From NCBI GenBank assembly GCA_002329155.1, contig DCXY01000030.1:7167-71166 (forward strand): a stretch of DNA of 64,000 bases. Direction: 5' to 3'. The number at the start of each line of letters is the position of its first letter. Position 1 is the stretch's first letter. Under the pieces are notes generated by a model. The model searched no databases, had not been told where the DNA came from, and saw nothing but the letters and a program-made list of their open reading frames with translations. A program made the position numbers and the translations under genes. This stretch comes from Stenotrophomonas sp. UBA2124 (lineage in GTDB: Bacteria > Pseudomonadota > Gammaproteobacteria > Xanthomonadales > Xanthomonadaceae). This document shows positions 1-8,798 of this stretch, one piece after another.

Positions 1-334
1 GCCATTCGCTGGAACCGCCACCGGAACCGGCAATCAGGCCGGTACGCGGATTGCTCACCTGCGCCGCATCCAGCCCGGCATCGGCGATGGCATCGCGCAT
101 GGCCACATAGCTGTAAGCAGCCGCGTCGCTCATGAAACGCTTGAGCTTGCGGTCCACCTGCGCGTCCAGGTCGATATCGACGCGGCCGCCAATCTGGCTG
201 CGCAGGCCGGCTTCGGCGTGGTCGGGCAGGGCGACGATGCCGGAACGGCCTTCGCGCAGGGCGCTGGACACGGTGTCCAGATCATTGCCAAGGCAGGAGG
301 TGATACCCATGCCGGTGATGACGACGCGACGCAT
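1..334 (-). CDS. fabB: 3-oxoacyl-ACP synthase I, N-terminal part (runs off left edge)
   Basis: Beta-ketoacyl-ACP synthase I elongates acyl-ACPs and is needed for unsaturated fatty acid synthesis together with FabA. Reading the minus strand from the ATG at 332–334 gives a protein starting MRRVVITGMGITSCLGND, the conserved start of FabB/FabF thiolase-fold synthases, and the stretch continues to AGSGGSS at the window edge. Only about 111 residues are present, so the catalytic Cys and two His lie outside. The start codon overlaps the fabA stop (TGATG), so the two are translationally coupled as a fabAB operon. The identity rests on the N-terminal sequence and on the fabA context. Confidence 0.9.
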   Translation of the reverse strand, partial: MRRVVITGMGITSCLGNDLDTVSSALREGRSGIVALPDHAEAGLRSQIGGRVDIDLDAQVDRKLKRFMSDAAAYSYVAMRDAIADAGLDAAQVSNPRTGLIAGSGGGSSEW

Positions 335-849
335 CAGAAGCTCTCGGTTGAGGTGAACAGGCCCACGCGCAGATCCTTGGCGGTGTAGATCTCACGGCCA
401 TCGACCAGCATGCGGGCGTCGGTCTGCGCCATCACCAGCTTGCGGTTGATCACGCGGGCAACGTCGATTTCGTACTGCACCAGCTTGGCGCTGGGCAGCA
501 CCTGGCCGGTGAACTTGACCTCGCCACAGCCCAGCGCGCGGCCACGGCCTTCGGCGCCCAGCCAGGTGAGGAAGAAGCCGGTCAGCTGCCACATGGCATC
601 CAGGCCCAGGCAGCCGGGCATCACCGGGTCGCCGATGAAATGGCAGCCGAAGAACCACAGGTCCGGAGTGATATCCAGCTCGGCGCGGATCAGGCCCTTG
701 CCATGCGCGCCACCGTCCTCGCGGATGTCGGTGATGCGGTCGAACATGAGCATCGGGTCATTGGGCAGGCGGCCTTTGTTGGGGCCGAAAAGTTCGCCAC
801 GCGCGCTGGCCAGCAGCTGGTCACGCGAGAACGCATGCAGACGTGTCAT
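334..849 (-). CDS. fabA: 3-hydroxydecanoyl-ACP dehydratase/isomerase
   Basis: FabA dehydrates 3-hydroxydecanoyl-ACP and isomerises trans-2- to cis-3-decenoyl-ACP, which opens the anaerobic route to unsaturated fatty acids. The 171-residue protein matches the family length. It has the hot-dog-fold active site with His70 (in WFFGCHFIGDPVMPG) and Asp84 (GCLGLDAMWQ), at the same numbers as in E. coli. I start at the ATG at 847–849 (MTRLHAFSRD), because the longer reading would use a TTG five codons upstream. The gene is first in the fabA-fabB operon. A tandem copy of GGCGCCGTTC lies upstream at 941–960, with no recognised operator. Confidence 0.95.
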   Translation of the reverse strand: MTRLHAFSRDQLLASARGELFGPNKGRLPNDPMLMFDRITDIREDGGAHGKGLIRAELDITPDLWFFGCHFIGDPVMPGCLGLDAMWQLTGFFLTWLGAEGRGRALGCGEVKFTGQVLPSAKLVQYEIDVARVINRKLVMAQTDARMLVDGREIYTAKDLRVGLFTSTESF

Positions 850-1059
850 CCGGGGGTAGTCCAAGCCAATTGCGAGCCCCTGAGGATGCGTCAGCCCTGC
901 CGTTCAATCAAATGTTTTAACTGGACGGTTGCGTATGTTAGGCGCCGTTCGGCGCCGTTCGCGGGCTGTTGATGACGAAGTTTAGTTGCACAATTGTGAG
1001 GACAAGTGTGCATTTAGCGACAACAGCTATCATGTTGGCGACCGTTTCGGACTGTTGCA

Positions 1060-2145
1060 GTGGCCCAGCTTCGCAAGATCATCCATGTGGACATGGACGC
1101 CTTCTATGCGTCCGTGGAGCAGCGTGATGACCCCGGTTTGCGCGGAAAGCCGGTGGTGGTGGCCTGGCGGGGTGCCCGTTCGGTGGTCTGCGCGGCCTCC
1201 TACGAGGCCCGCACCTTCGGGGTACGCTCGGCCATGCCGGCGCTGCGTGCCGAGCGGTTGTGCCCGGATGCCATCTTCGTGCCGCCGGATTTTGTCCGTT
1301 ACAAGGCGGTGTCGCGGCAGATCCGCGAGATCTTCCTGCAGCACACGCCACTGGTGGAGCCGCTGTCGCTGGACGAGGCCTACCTGGATGTCACCGAATC
1401 GCCCACCTGCGGCGGCATCGCCACCGAGATCGCCCGCACCATCCGCGCGCAGATCCGTGACGTCACGGGGCTGACCGCCTCGGCGGGCATCGCGCCCAAC
1501 AAGTTCCTGGCCAAGATCGCCTCGGACTGGCGCAAACCCGACGGGCAGTTCGTGGTCCCACCCTCGCGGGTGGAGCAGTTCCTCACCCCGTTGCCGGTGA
1601 ACCGCGTGCCGGGCGTGGGCAAGGTGATGGAAGGCAAGCTCACCGCGCTGGGCATCGCCACGGTAGGTGATCTGCGCGCGCTGCCGCTGGAGCAGCTGGA
1701 GGCACTGTTCGGCACCTTCGGCGGGCGGCTGTACCGGCGTGCGCGCGGCATCGACGAGCGGCCGGTGGAGCCGGACCAGCCGGTGCAGTCCATTTCCTCC
1801 GAAGACACCTTCAGCGAAGACCTGCCGCTGGGGCAGTTCGATGAGGTGATCACCCAGCTGGCGGAAAAGACCTGGCGTGCGACTGGCCGCACCGAGCGCA
1901 TCGGCCACACGGTGGTACTGAAATTGAAGACCGCGCAGTTCCGCATCCTCACCCGCAGCTTCACACCCGACGCGCCACCCACCTCGGTCGAGGAACTGCG
2001 CGATATCGCGCTGGCGCTGTGCCAACGCGTGCAGCTGCCACCGGAGACCTTGTATCGCCTCGTGGGTGTGGGCCTTTCCGGTTTCCGGGACCGCGAGGAT
2101 TCGATGCTGCAGGGTGATCTGTTCCGCGATTCGCAACCGGAGTGA
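1060..2145 (+). CDS. dinB: DNA polymerase IV (Y-family translesion polymerase)
   Basis: This is an error-prone Y-family polymerase used for lesion bypass. Its 361 residues fit the family. The palm carboxylates are visible as HVDMDAF (Asp11, Asp13) and SLDEAYLD (Asp105, Glu106). The thumb helix-hairpin-helix region (VPGVGKVMEGKL) and a complete little-finger domain follow. The start is a GTG at 1060 without a strong ribosome-binding site. A start at a later codon is possible, but RKIIHVDMDAF must be included. I looked for a LexA box in 865–1059 and did not recognise one. The gene is monocistronic and divergent from fabAB. Confidence 0.95.
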   Translation: MAQLRKIIHVDMDAFYASVEQRDDPGLRGKPVVVAWRGARSVVCAASYEARTFGVRSAMPALRAERLCPDAIFVPPDFVRYKAVSRQIREIFLQHTPLVEPLSLDEAYLDVTESPTCGGIATEIARTIRAQIRDVTGLTASAGIAPNKFLAKIASDWRKPDGQFVVPPSRVEQFLTPLPVNRVPGVGKVMEGKLTALGIATVGDLRALPLEQLEALFGTFGGRLYRRARGIDERPVEPDQPVQSISSEDTFSEDLPLGQFDEVITQLAEKTWRATGRTERIGHTVVLKLKTAQFRILTRSFTPDAPPTSVEELRDIALALCQRVQLPPETLYRLVGVGLSGFRDREDSMLQGDLFRDSQPE

Positions 2146-2162
2146 TAAGCCGTATCCCGAAC

Positions 2163-2191
2163 GTAGCCCGGGTAAGCGAAGCGCACCCGGG
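2163..2191 (+). repeat. SMAG-type GTAG REP palindrome, single copy
   Basis: This 29-bp element begins GTAG, then has arms CCCGGGT and ACCCGGG around the centre AAGCGAAGCGC. It sits between dinB and gph. The same sequence recurs at 25720, 25838 (inverted), 29540, 29695, 29850 and 29958 (inverted). GTAG-headed REPs with such stems are known from Stenotrophomonas maltophilia (SMAG), where they act in RNA processing or transcription ends and are mobilised by RAYT transposases. No RAYT gene is present in this window. Confidence 0.9.
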
Positions 2192-2277
2192 GTGTCCACG
2201 ATCACGCGCACGCCGCACACAAGACAATCCACAAACGCTCGCTACAATCGAATGCTTCCTGTCATGGAGCAAGGCAA

Positions 2278-2925
2278 GTGGCGATAGCGGCGCTGGTTTT
2301 CGATCTGGATGGCACGTTGGTGGACAGCGCAAGCGATATCGCCGAGGCGGTCAACCTCACCCTTGATGACCTTGCCCTGCCGCGCGTCAGCGAAGCCACC
2401 GTGCGCAGCTGGATAGGCGAGGGCGTGGGCAACCTCGTCACCACTGCACTGCACCACGCGGGCAGCGCGCTGGACAGGGAGCAGGTGATGCCGCGCTTCA
2501 TGCAGCACTACCACGACTGCCTGCTGCGCAGCCCGCGCCTGTACGCGGGTGTCACCGAAACGCTGCAGGCCCTGCAGGGGCGCGGCCTGCCCATGGCCAT
2601 CTGCACCAACAAGCCTGCCGCGTTGGTGCCGCCGTTGCTGCAGCACCTGGGCATTGCCGGTGATTTCGCGCATATCGTGGGTGGCGATTCGCTGCCACAG
2701 CGCAAGCCGCAGCCCGAGCCGCTGCTGCATGCGGCGGCATTGCTGCAGCAACCGGTGGATGCCTGCCTGATGGTGGGGGATTCGGCCACCGACCTGGGCG
2801 CCGCCAACAACGCGGGCATGCGCATCGTGCTGGTGCGCTACGGCTACCCGCGTGACCTGAATCTTGATGCCGCCGGTGCCGTGGCGGTCATCGACGATCT
2901 GCGCGAGCTGCTGCGGCTGGTCTGA
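2278..2925 (+). CDS. gph: Phosphoglycolate phosphatase, HAD superfamily
   Basis: Gph removes 2-phosphoglycolate, for example that formed when 3'-phosphoglycolate DNA ends are repaired. The 215-residue protein has HAD motif I VFDLDGTLVDS (nucleophile Asp9, acid/base Asp11), motif II around ICTNKP, the motif III Lys in QRKPQPEP, and motif IV GDSATDLGAANNAG. The cap domain lies between motifs I and II. The start is a GTG at 2278 preceded by a GGAGCAAGG-like Shine–Dalgarno. In gammaproteobacteria gph often neighbours ubiG, but here it follows dinB, so substrate assignment within the HAD subfamily (Gph or MupP-like) is less certain than the family call. Confidence 0.85.
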   Translation: MAIAALVFDLDGTLVDSASDIAEAVNLTLDDLALPRVSEATVRSWIGEGVGNLVTTALHHAGSALDREQVMPRFMQHYHDCLLRSPRLYAGVTETLQALQGRGLPMAICTNKPAALVPPLLQHLGIAGDFAHIVGGDSLPQRKPQPEPLLHAAALLQQPVDACLMVGDSATDLGAANNAGMRIVLVRYGYPRDLNLDAAGAVAVIDDLRELLRLV

Positions 2926-3192
2926 GCGGCGTTGATGGAAGGGGGTGTAATAGCAGGTGCAGGTGGTGGCTGCGCTTCGCAGGCCTTTTCTGCTGACGTT
3001 ATATCAGGCGTCACTTCGCGCGCCAGCACGATTGGCGTATGCGAAGAATCCGCATGCGATCGGGTGTGTTTGACCTAAACTGCGTTCCTCCGCAGCAGCG
3101 TGGTGTGAGCTCTTCCAGCTGCGGCCTGTTCCCGATCATTCGCCTCAAGCCGTCGCCAGAGGCTTCTCTCCCCACTGATGAGAGGCTTCCCC

Positions 3193-5427
3193 ATGTTGCA
3201 TCACTCCCCGTCGCGGGCGTCGGCGCGCGCCTGCCTGCTTTCCCGTACACCGCTTGCCGCCGCTCTGTCGCTGCTCGTGCTTGCTGCCGGTTCCGCCTAC
3301 GCCGCGGCGCCTGCGCCGACCGAGCTGGATACGGTGCATGTCACCGCCGAACAGGTGGCCCGCCAGGCACTGGGTGCCTCGGTGATCACCGCCGAGGACA
3401 TCGAGCGCATGCCGCCGGCCAACGATCTGTCCGAGGTCATCCGCCGCATGCCGGGCATCAACCTCACCGGCAATACCGCTGCCGGTGCCTTTGGCAACTT
3501 CCGCCAGATCAACATCCGTGGCATGGGGCCGGAAAACACCCTGATCCTGGTTGATGGCAGGCCGGTCAGTTCCCGTGATTCGGTGCGCATGACCCGCAGC
3601 GGCGAGCGCAACAGCCGTGGCGACAGCAACTGGGTGCCGGCCGAAGCGGTGGAGCGCATTGAAGTACTGCGCGGCCCGGCGGCTGCGCGCTATGGCTCGG
3701 GTGCCTCCGGAGGTGTGGTCAACATCATCACCCGCAAGCCCACCGGTGACCTCACCGGCTCACTTACGCTGTTCGGCAGCCAGGCCGAACACAGCGAGGA
3801 AGGGGAAAGCCAGCGCGTTGGTTTCCAGCTTTCCGGCCCGCTGAGCGATCATCTGTCCTTCCGTCTGTTCGGCAGCGCCAACAAGACCGAGCCGGATTCA
3901 CTGATGCTCAACAAGGATTTCGCCGTTGGCGTCACGCCGCCGGCGGGGCGCGAGGGCGTACGCAACCGCGACATCAGCGGCCTGTTGCGCTACGACATCA
4001 ACGAGCAGCATGTGCTGGAGCTGGATGCCAACGTGAGCCGGCAGGGCAATATCTATTCCGGCGAGCGCGGCGTCAGTGGCCGCGGCGCGCAGCACCTGAA
4101 CAATCTGTACGGCTCGGAGACCAACATCATGCTGCGCCGTTCCTTCGGCCTCACCCACCGGGGCAGCTACCGCTGGGGCACCTCGCGGCTTACCGCTGCG
4201 TATGACCAGACCGACAACACCCGCCTGAAGGAAGGGCTTGCCGGTGGTGTGGAGAGTTCCATCAGTGTCAACGCCGGGTTCTCCACCTCCGAACTGACCT
4301 CCGCGCGCGTCGAAGGCGAGATCAACCTGCCGTTGAACTGGGGTGGCATCGAGCAGGTGCTCACGGTGGGCGTCGAGCATCGTGACGTGGAACTGGATGA
4401 TCCGTATTCGGTGACCCAGAGCGCCAGTGCGGGCGGCGGCATTCCCGGCATGGGCAACGACCGCAGCGGCAGGAGCGAGCAGCAGTTCACCGCGGTGTTC
4501 ATCGAGGACAACCTCAACATCGGCGAGCAATGGACGGTGACCCCGGGCCTGCGTTTCGACCACCATTCGGTGGCGGGCAATGAATTCAGCCCCAGCCTGA
4601 ACCTGCAGTACAAGCTGGCGCGGGACTGGGCGATCAAGGGCGGGGTGGCGCGCGCGTTCAAGGCGCCCAACCTGTACCAGGCCAACCCGGGCTACCTGTA
4701 CTACACCCGCGGCAACGGCTGCCCGGTACTGAAACCGAGCCTGGGCTCGGGCTGCTATGTGCTGGGCAACGCCAATCTCGGGGCGGAAACCAGCCTCAAC
4801 AAGGAGATCGGCATCGAATGGGCGCCGGATAACGGCTGGCACGCGTCGGTGACCTATTTCCACAACGACTACAAGGACAAGATCGTGTCCGGGCAGGACG
4901 TGATCGCCTACACCGCCGATACGAGGGGCCAGATATTCCAGTGGGCAAATGCGCCGGAGGCACTCGTGCGCGGTGCCGAGGGCAACCTGAAGGTTCCGCT
5001 GGTGGGCAAGGGCGAGGTGCTGTCGTGGAACACCAATGTCACCTGGATGATCGACAACAAGGACAAGCGCAGCGGGCAGCCGCTGGCGATCATTCCCGAG
5101 TACACCATCAACACCTTCCTGGATTGGCAACCGAATGAACGCTGCGTGTTCATGCTGACCGGCACCTTCTTCGGCAAGCAGGAGTCGGCTACCCGTTCCA
5201 ACACCACCGGTGCGTTGGTGGAACCGGACACGCGCGAGGCTTATGACCTGTGGAGCCTGAGTGGCCAGTACAAGGTGACGCCGAAGGTGCGGATCGGTGC
5301 CGGCCTCAACAACGTGTTCGACAAGCGCCTGTTCCGCGAAGTCACCAAGGCCGGCGGTGGTGCCTCCGCCGCGACCTACAACGAGTCGGGCCGCAGCTAC
5401 TGGGCCAGGCTGACGGTAGGCTTCTGA
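3193..5427 (+). CDS. TonB-dependent outer membrane receptor, FepA/PirA-like (catecholate siderophore)
   Basis: A 744-residue outer membrane receptor with a signal peptide ending near SAYAAAP, a TonB-box-like stretch (LDTVHVTAE), a plug domain and a 22-strand barrel ending in a C-terminal Phe (ARLTVGF). The plug motif NTLILVDGRPVSSRDSV and the run ERIEVLRGPAAARYGSGA are typical of the FepA/IroN/PirA subfamily, which imports ferric enterobactin-like chelates. I prefer the ATG at 3193, because GAGAGG lies about 8 bp upstream and the ATG at 3178 has no ribosome-binding site. The stop overlaps the start of a siderophore esterase gene, which supports a catecholate ligand. A weak palindrome (ATGCG N7 CGCAT, 3039–3055) lies upstream, but it is not a convincing Fur box. 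Confidence 0.85.
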   Translation: MLHHSPSRASARACLLSRTPLAAALSLLVLAAGSAYAAAPAPTELDTVHVTAEQVARQALGASVITAEDIERMPPANDLSEVIRRMPGINLTGNTAAGAFGNFRQINIRGMGPENTLILVDGRPVSSRDSVRMTRSGERNSRGDSNWVPAEAVERIEVLRGPAAARYGSGASGGVVNIITRKPTGDLTGSLTLFGSQAEHSEEGESQRVGFQLSGPLSDHLSFRLFGSANKTEPDSLMLNKDFAVGVTPPAGREGVRNRDISGLLRYDINEQHVLELDANVSRQGNIYSGERGVSGRGAQHLNNLYGSETNIMLRRSFGLTHRGSYRWGTSRLTAAYDQTDNTRLKEGLAGGVESSISVNAGFSTSELTSARVEGEINLPLNWGGIEQVLTVGVEHRDVELDDPYSVTQSASAGGGIPGMGNDRSGRSEQQFTAVFIEDNLNIGEQWTVTPGLRFDHHSVAGNEFSPSLNLQYKLARDWAIKGGVARAFKAPNLYQANPGYLYYTRGNGCPVLKPSLGSGCYVLGNANLGAETSLNKEIGIEWAPDNGWHASVTYFHNDYKDKIVSGQDVIAYTADTRGQIFQWANAPEALVRGAEGNLKVPLVGKGEVLSWNTNVTWMIDNKDKRSGQPLAIIPEYTINTFLDWQPNERCVFMLTGTFFGKQESATRSNTTGALVEPDTREAYDLWSLSGQYKVTPKVRIGAGLNNVFDKRLFREVTKAGGGASAATYNESGRSYWARLTVGF

Positions 5428-6371
5428 TGACTGCGTTGCGGGCGATCCTGATCCTGATCCTGTGGCTGGCGGCCTTGGTGCCGCTGGCCATGGCGCAGCC
5501 CGATCCGCATGCCCGTGTCGGTCCTACCGTGGCTGACAGGGAGTTGCCGGGGTATCGCTTTGAACGGCTGCAGGCGGTTACGGCCAATGGTCAGCGTTAC
5601 CGGGTGCATCTGGCGGTGCCGCGCGCTGCAGCACCGCCCGCCGGCTACCCCGTGGCCTACCTGCTGGATGGCAATGCGGCCTTGATGGAGCTGGATGCCG
5701 AGCTGCTGCAGCGGCTGGCGGAGAGCGCCCACCCCCCGGTGCTGGCGCTGATCGCCCATGACAACGACCTGCGCATCGACGGAGATGCACGCACTTTCGA
5801 TTACACCCCGCGTCGCTCCAGTGCGGGAGGTGAGGAGTTCGACGTGCTCAATGCCGGGCGGCGTAGCGGCGGAGCCGATGCCTTTCTTTCCTTCATCGAG
5901 GGGCAGGTCAAGCCGGCGGTCGCGGCGAAGGTGGCAGTGGATGCAGGGCGCCAGCTGCTGTGGGGGCATTCCTATGGCGGGCTGTTCGCGCTGCATGTGC
6001 TGGCCACGCGGCCGGCGGCGTTCACGGACTATGCTGCCGTAGACCCGTCACTGTGGTGGGGTGAGGGCTTCATCGTTGATGAACTGGAAGCGTTGGCAGC
6101 GCGGGAGCCGGAGGTATCGGCCAGGTTGCTGCTGGTACGTGGTGGGCCATCGGCTGAGGCCACACCCGCATCGCCAACCGCTGGGCCGCAATTCATGCGT
6201 GAGCAGGGCAATGCGAAGGCTGCAGAACGACTGCAGAAGCTGCTGTCGGAGCTCGCTGGCCTGCAGCTGAGGCAGGTGATACTCCCCGGAAAGAGTCACG
6301 GCCAGACGCTGGGCGCAGGCATCGCACCTGCGCTGGAGGCGTTTGCGGAAGAACGCCGAACCATTCCGTAG
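5427..6371 (+). CDS. Alpha/beta hydrolase, IroE/Fes-like siderophore esterase
   Basis: A 314-residue secreted or periplasmic hydrolase. An N-terminal hydrophobic segment (about residues 4–23) is followed by an esterase-D/IroE-type alpha/beta-hydrolase fold. The nucleophile elbow is GHSYGG (Ser182) and a late GKSHGQT supplies the probable catalytic His291. IroE hydrolyses the trilactone of enterobactin or salmochelin in the periplasm. The ATG at 5427 overlaps the receptor stop TGA (ATGA), so receptor and esterase form a coupled import–hydrolysis pair. The role is inferred from family and context, and the natural siderophore is unknown. Confidence 0.8.
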   Translation: MTALRAILILILWLAALVPLAMAQPDPHARVGPTVADRELPGYRFERLQAVTANGQRYRVHLAVPRAAAPPAGYPVAYLLDGNAALMELDAELLQRLAESAHPPVLALIAHDNDLRIDGDARTFDYTPRRSSAGGEEFDVLNAGRRSGGADAFLSFIEGQVKPAVAAKVAVDAGRQLLWGHSYGGLFALHVLATRPAAFTDYAAVDPSLWWGEGFIVDELEALAAREPEVSARLLLVRGGPSAEATPASPTAGPQFMREQGNAKAAERLQKLLSELAGLQLRQVILPGKSHGQTLGAGIAPALEAFAEERRTIP

Positions 6372-6445
6372 CGCCTCGCCGTGCGCGGTGGGGCTTCCAC
6401 GGTAATGCCCAGCGGAGCATGGCTCGGCTCTACGGGACGGAAATG

Positions 6446-6471
6446 AAAATGCCCCGGCGGTTGCCGGGGCA
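6446..6471 (-). terminator. Rho-independent terminator of btuB
   Basis: A perfect 8-bp stem, GCCCCGGC (6451–6458) against GCCGGGGC (6463–6470). In the minus-strand direction it is followed by a T-rich stretch (ATTTTCATTT). It lies just past the btuB stop and between the two convergent units. Confidence 0.8.
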
Positions 6472-6503
6472 CTCACTGGTCAAGCGATTCGCCCGTGTCC
6501 GGC

Positions 6504-8360
6504 TCAGTTCGCGCTGCGGTAACGCAGGGTCAACTGGTACTCGCGGCCCGGCTGGTTGTACCAGGCAATCGTTTCGTACTCGCGGTCGAACACGTTGGCA
6601 GCCTTGGCCTGCAGGCTCCACGCACCGTTGATGGCGTACTCCACGCGCAGGTCCACGGTGCCATAGCCGGCAAGGCGCAGCGTGTTGGCGGCGTTGTCGT
6701 AGCGGTGGCCACTGCCAGCGGCGGTGATGCCGAGGCGCAGCGGGCCAAAGCTCTTGTCCACATCCAGACGGCCGCTGGTGCGGGCGCGGCGTGCCAGCCA
6801 GTTGTCATAGGTGGCGCCGCCAGAGGTGTGGTCGCGCGCGTCGGTAAAGCTGGCCTGCGCATTGAACTCGAAGCCGGCCAGCGACATGAAGCCGGTCAGT
6901 TCGGCACCCCGGATGCGGGCTTCGGCCACGTTCACCAGCGCGAAGCTGCTGTCGTAGCCAATGAGCTGGTCGATGCGCGTTTCATAGGCGTTGAAGGTCC
7001 AGTTCCAGTTGTCGGCGTACTGGCTGATGCCAACGTTCAGGCTCTTGGACTCTTCCGGCTCCAGGTCCGGGTTGCTGAAACCCGGGTAGTACAGGTCGTT
7101 GAAGGTCGGTGCCTTGAAGCCGGTACCCGCGCTGGCGGTCAGGCGGAAGCCGTTGCCGAAGGCGAAGCCATACCCCAGGCTGCCGGTGGTGTTGTTGCCG
7201 AACTGCTCGTTGTCGTCGTTGCGCACGCTGGCCTGCAGCGAGTGCGCACCGAACTGACCCTGGTACTCCGCGAACACACCGGTGTTGTCACGGTCGTTCA
7301 CGTCATAGGCAGTGGAGCTGGTGACCTTGTCGTTCTGCCAGTCGGCACCGGCGGTCAGCTGCTGGCCCTCGGCTAACAGGAAGTCACCCTGCAGGCTCGC
7401 GGTATCACGGCGCGTATCGAAGGCGCTGGCGAAACGGCGGCTGCCGTTGCTGGCAAAGTAGTTGTCGGCCTGGTCCACGTTGCGGCCAACCTGCGCGGTG
7501 ATGTGCACGGTCTCGCTCGGGCCCCAGCTCAGCTTGCCGCCGTACACCTGCTGGCGGTTGTCGGCCTCGTTGCCGCCGAACACGCTGCCGTCATACTCGT
7601 TGAAGCTGTTGGCGCTGAGCACATGGCCTTCCAGGTCCAGCGTGTCGGTCAGGGCGTAGCCGCCGCGCACGTTGATGGAGGTGTTGCGGTAGCCGTCGCG
7701 GTCGGGCTCTTCCACATAGCAGCCCTGGAACAGCAGCGAGGAGCCGTTGCAGGCGTTGATGCCGTCGGTCTTCTGGTAAGCGCCCTGTGCCGACACCCAG
7801 CCGCGTTCGCCGCGGTTGCTGAAGCCGGCGCTGGCCTGGCGCAGGTTGTTGCTGCCTGCGGTCACCGACAGGTTCTGCTGAAGGCCCTTGCCGGCGCTGC
7901 GGGTGAAGATCTGGATCACACCGCCGATGGCCTCCGAGCCATACAGGCTCGAACGTGGGCCGCGCACGATTTCCACGCGTTCGATCTGATCAACCGGCAG
8001 GTCCTGCAGTGCCGCCATGCCGGTGGTGGCCGAGCCAAGGCGCACGCCGTCCACCAGTACCAGCACCTGGTTGGAGTTGCTGCCGCGCAGGAACAGCGAG
8101 GTGATCTTGCCGGTGCCGCCCTGGTTGGTGAAATCCACGCCGGCACGGCCGCGCAGCAGCTCCTGCAGCGAGTTGGCCTGGCTGTGGTCGATCTGGCTGC
8201 GGTCGATCACCTGCACCGGTACCACGCTGGCTTCCACCGAAACGGGGGTGCGGGTGGCGGTGACGGTCACGTCATCCAGCTCGGTGGGCGCCTGCGCGGC
8301 GGCGATGGCCGGCAACGACAGTGCAAGGGCGAGAGAAAGGCGGTGGTACGGCAGTTTCAT
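6504..8360 (-). CDS. btuB: Vitamin B12 TonB-dependent outer membrane receptor
   Basis: BtuB imports cobalamins across the outer membrane with TonB energy. The 618-residue protein (E. coli 614) has a signal peptide ending near AIAAAQA, a TonB box DDVTVTATR at residues 29–37, the plug motifs SLFLRGSNSNQVLVLVDGVR and EIVRGPRSSLYGSEA, and a full barrel. The start at 8360 has an AGGAG site 6 bp upstream. The longer reading into the leader is rejected because it would translate the riboswitch. Placement under a cobalamin riboswitch and beside cobTCS makes the substrate call firm. Confidence 0.93.
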   Translation of the reverse strand: MKLPYHRLSLALALSLPAIAAAQAPTELDDVTVTATRTPVSVEASVVPVQVIDRSQIDHSQANSLQELLRGRAGVDFTNQGGTGKITSLFLRGSNSNQVLVLVDGVRLGSATTGMAALQDLPVDQIERVEIVRGPRSSLYGSEAIGGVIQIFTRSAGKGLQQNLSVTAGSNNLRQASAGFSNRGERGWVSAQGAYQKTDGINACNGSSLLFQGCYVEEPDRDGYRNTSINVRGGYALTDTLDLEGHVLSANSFNEYDGSVFGGNEADNRQQVYGGKLSWGPSETVHITAQVGRNVDQADNYFASNGSRRFASAFDTRRDTASLQGDFLLAEGQQLTAGADWQNDKVTSSTAYDVNDRDNTGVFAEYQGQFGAHSLQASVRNDDNEQFGNNTTGSLGYGFAFGNGFRLTASAGTGFKAPTFNDLYYPGFSNPDLEPEESKSLNVGISQYADNWNWTFNAYETRIDQLIGYDSSFALVNVAEARIRGAELTGFMSLAGFEFNAQASFTDARDHTSGGATYDNWLARRARTSGRLDVDKSFGPLRLGITAAGSGHRYDNAANTLRLAGYGTVDLRVEYAINGAWSLQAKAANVFDREYETIAWYNQPGREYQLTLRYRSAN

Positions 8361-8493
8361 GGTGGCTCCTGGGCCCGCGCGCTCCCGCGCGGCGGATGGG
8401 GTGGGGCTGCCATGAAGGGAGAAGTGACGGAGGTCGCGCACACGGCGCCACAGCCGCCGCCATGCCCGCCGCATCGCAACCAGTCGGCTTCCG

Positions 8494-8697
8494 GGCCGGT
8501 CTCCGGGCTCGCAGGCGGCGCAGCGTGGGCTGCTCCTGGCCGGGCGCCTTCCCGTGCATCGCACAGTGGCGTAGTGCCTGGCCTTGTCCTGCTTACCGTT
8601 GCGGGGGCAGCGCCGGAATGGCACCTGCTGGGTTCCAGCAGCGCGTCACCGGCTTCCCGTTTCAACCCGTCGGTGTCTGCCGGCGGGTCACCTGAAA
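8494..8697 (-). promoter_or_regulatory. Cobalamin (AdoCbl) riboswitch in the btuB leader
   Basis: Read on the minus strand, the leader shows the hallmarks of the cobalamin aptamer in order: GGTGACCCGCCGG at the 5' end, then AACGGGAAGCCGGTG, GCCATTCCGGCGCTGCCCCC, GCAACGGTAAGCAGG, CACTGTGCGATGCACGGGAA, and the B12 box GAGCCCGGAGACCGGCC (8494–8511). About 130 nt of expression platform separate it from the btuB ATG. They include a hairpin (CCGCGC at 8375–8380 with GCGCGG at 8387–8392) right before the Shine–Dalgarno, and no run of Ts. Control of translation is therefore more likely than termination, though that is an inference. Confidence 0.92.
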
Positions 8698-8798
8698 GTG
8701 CGCGCATTCTATGCCATCCCAACTGACACTGCTCGAATGGCTGGCAACCGGCGGTGGCCGGGTAAAATGCGGGTTGCACTGGCAGTATCGGAACAACC

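Noticed and set aside
3039..3055. Palindrome ATGCG N7 CGCAT upstream of the FepA-like gene as a Fur box
   Set aside because: Too short and GC-rich compared with Fur sites; the site at 21296 is much better.
7503..8726. Long plus-strand frame opposite btuB and through the riboswitch
   Set aside because: It is antisense to a clear receptor gene and a conserved aptamer, and lacks any recognisable motif.
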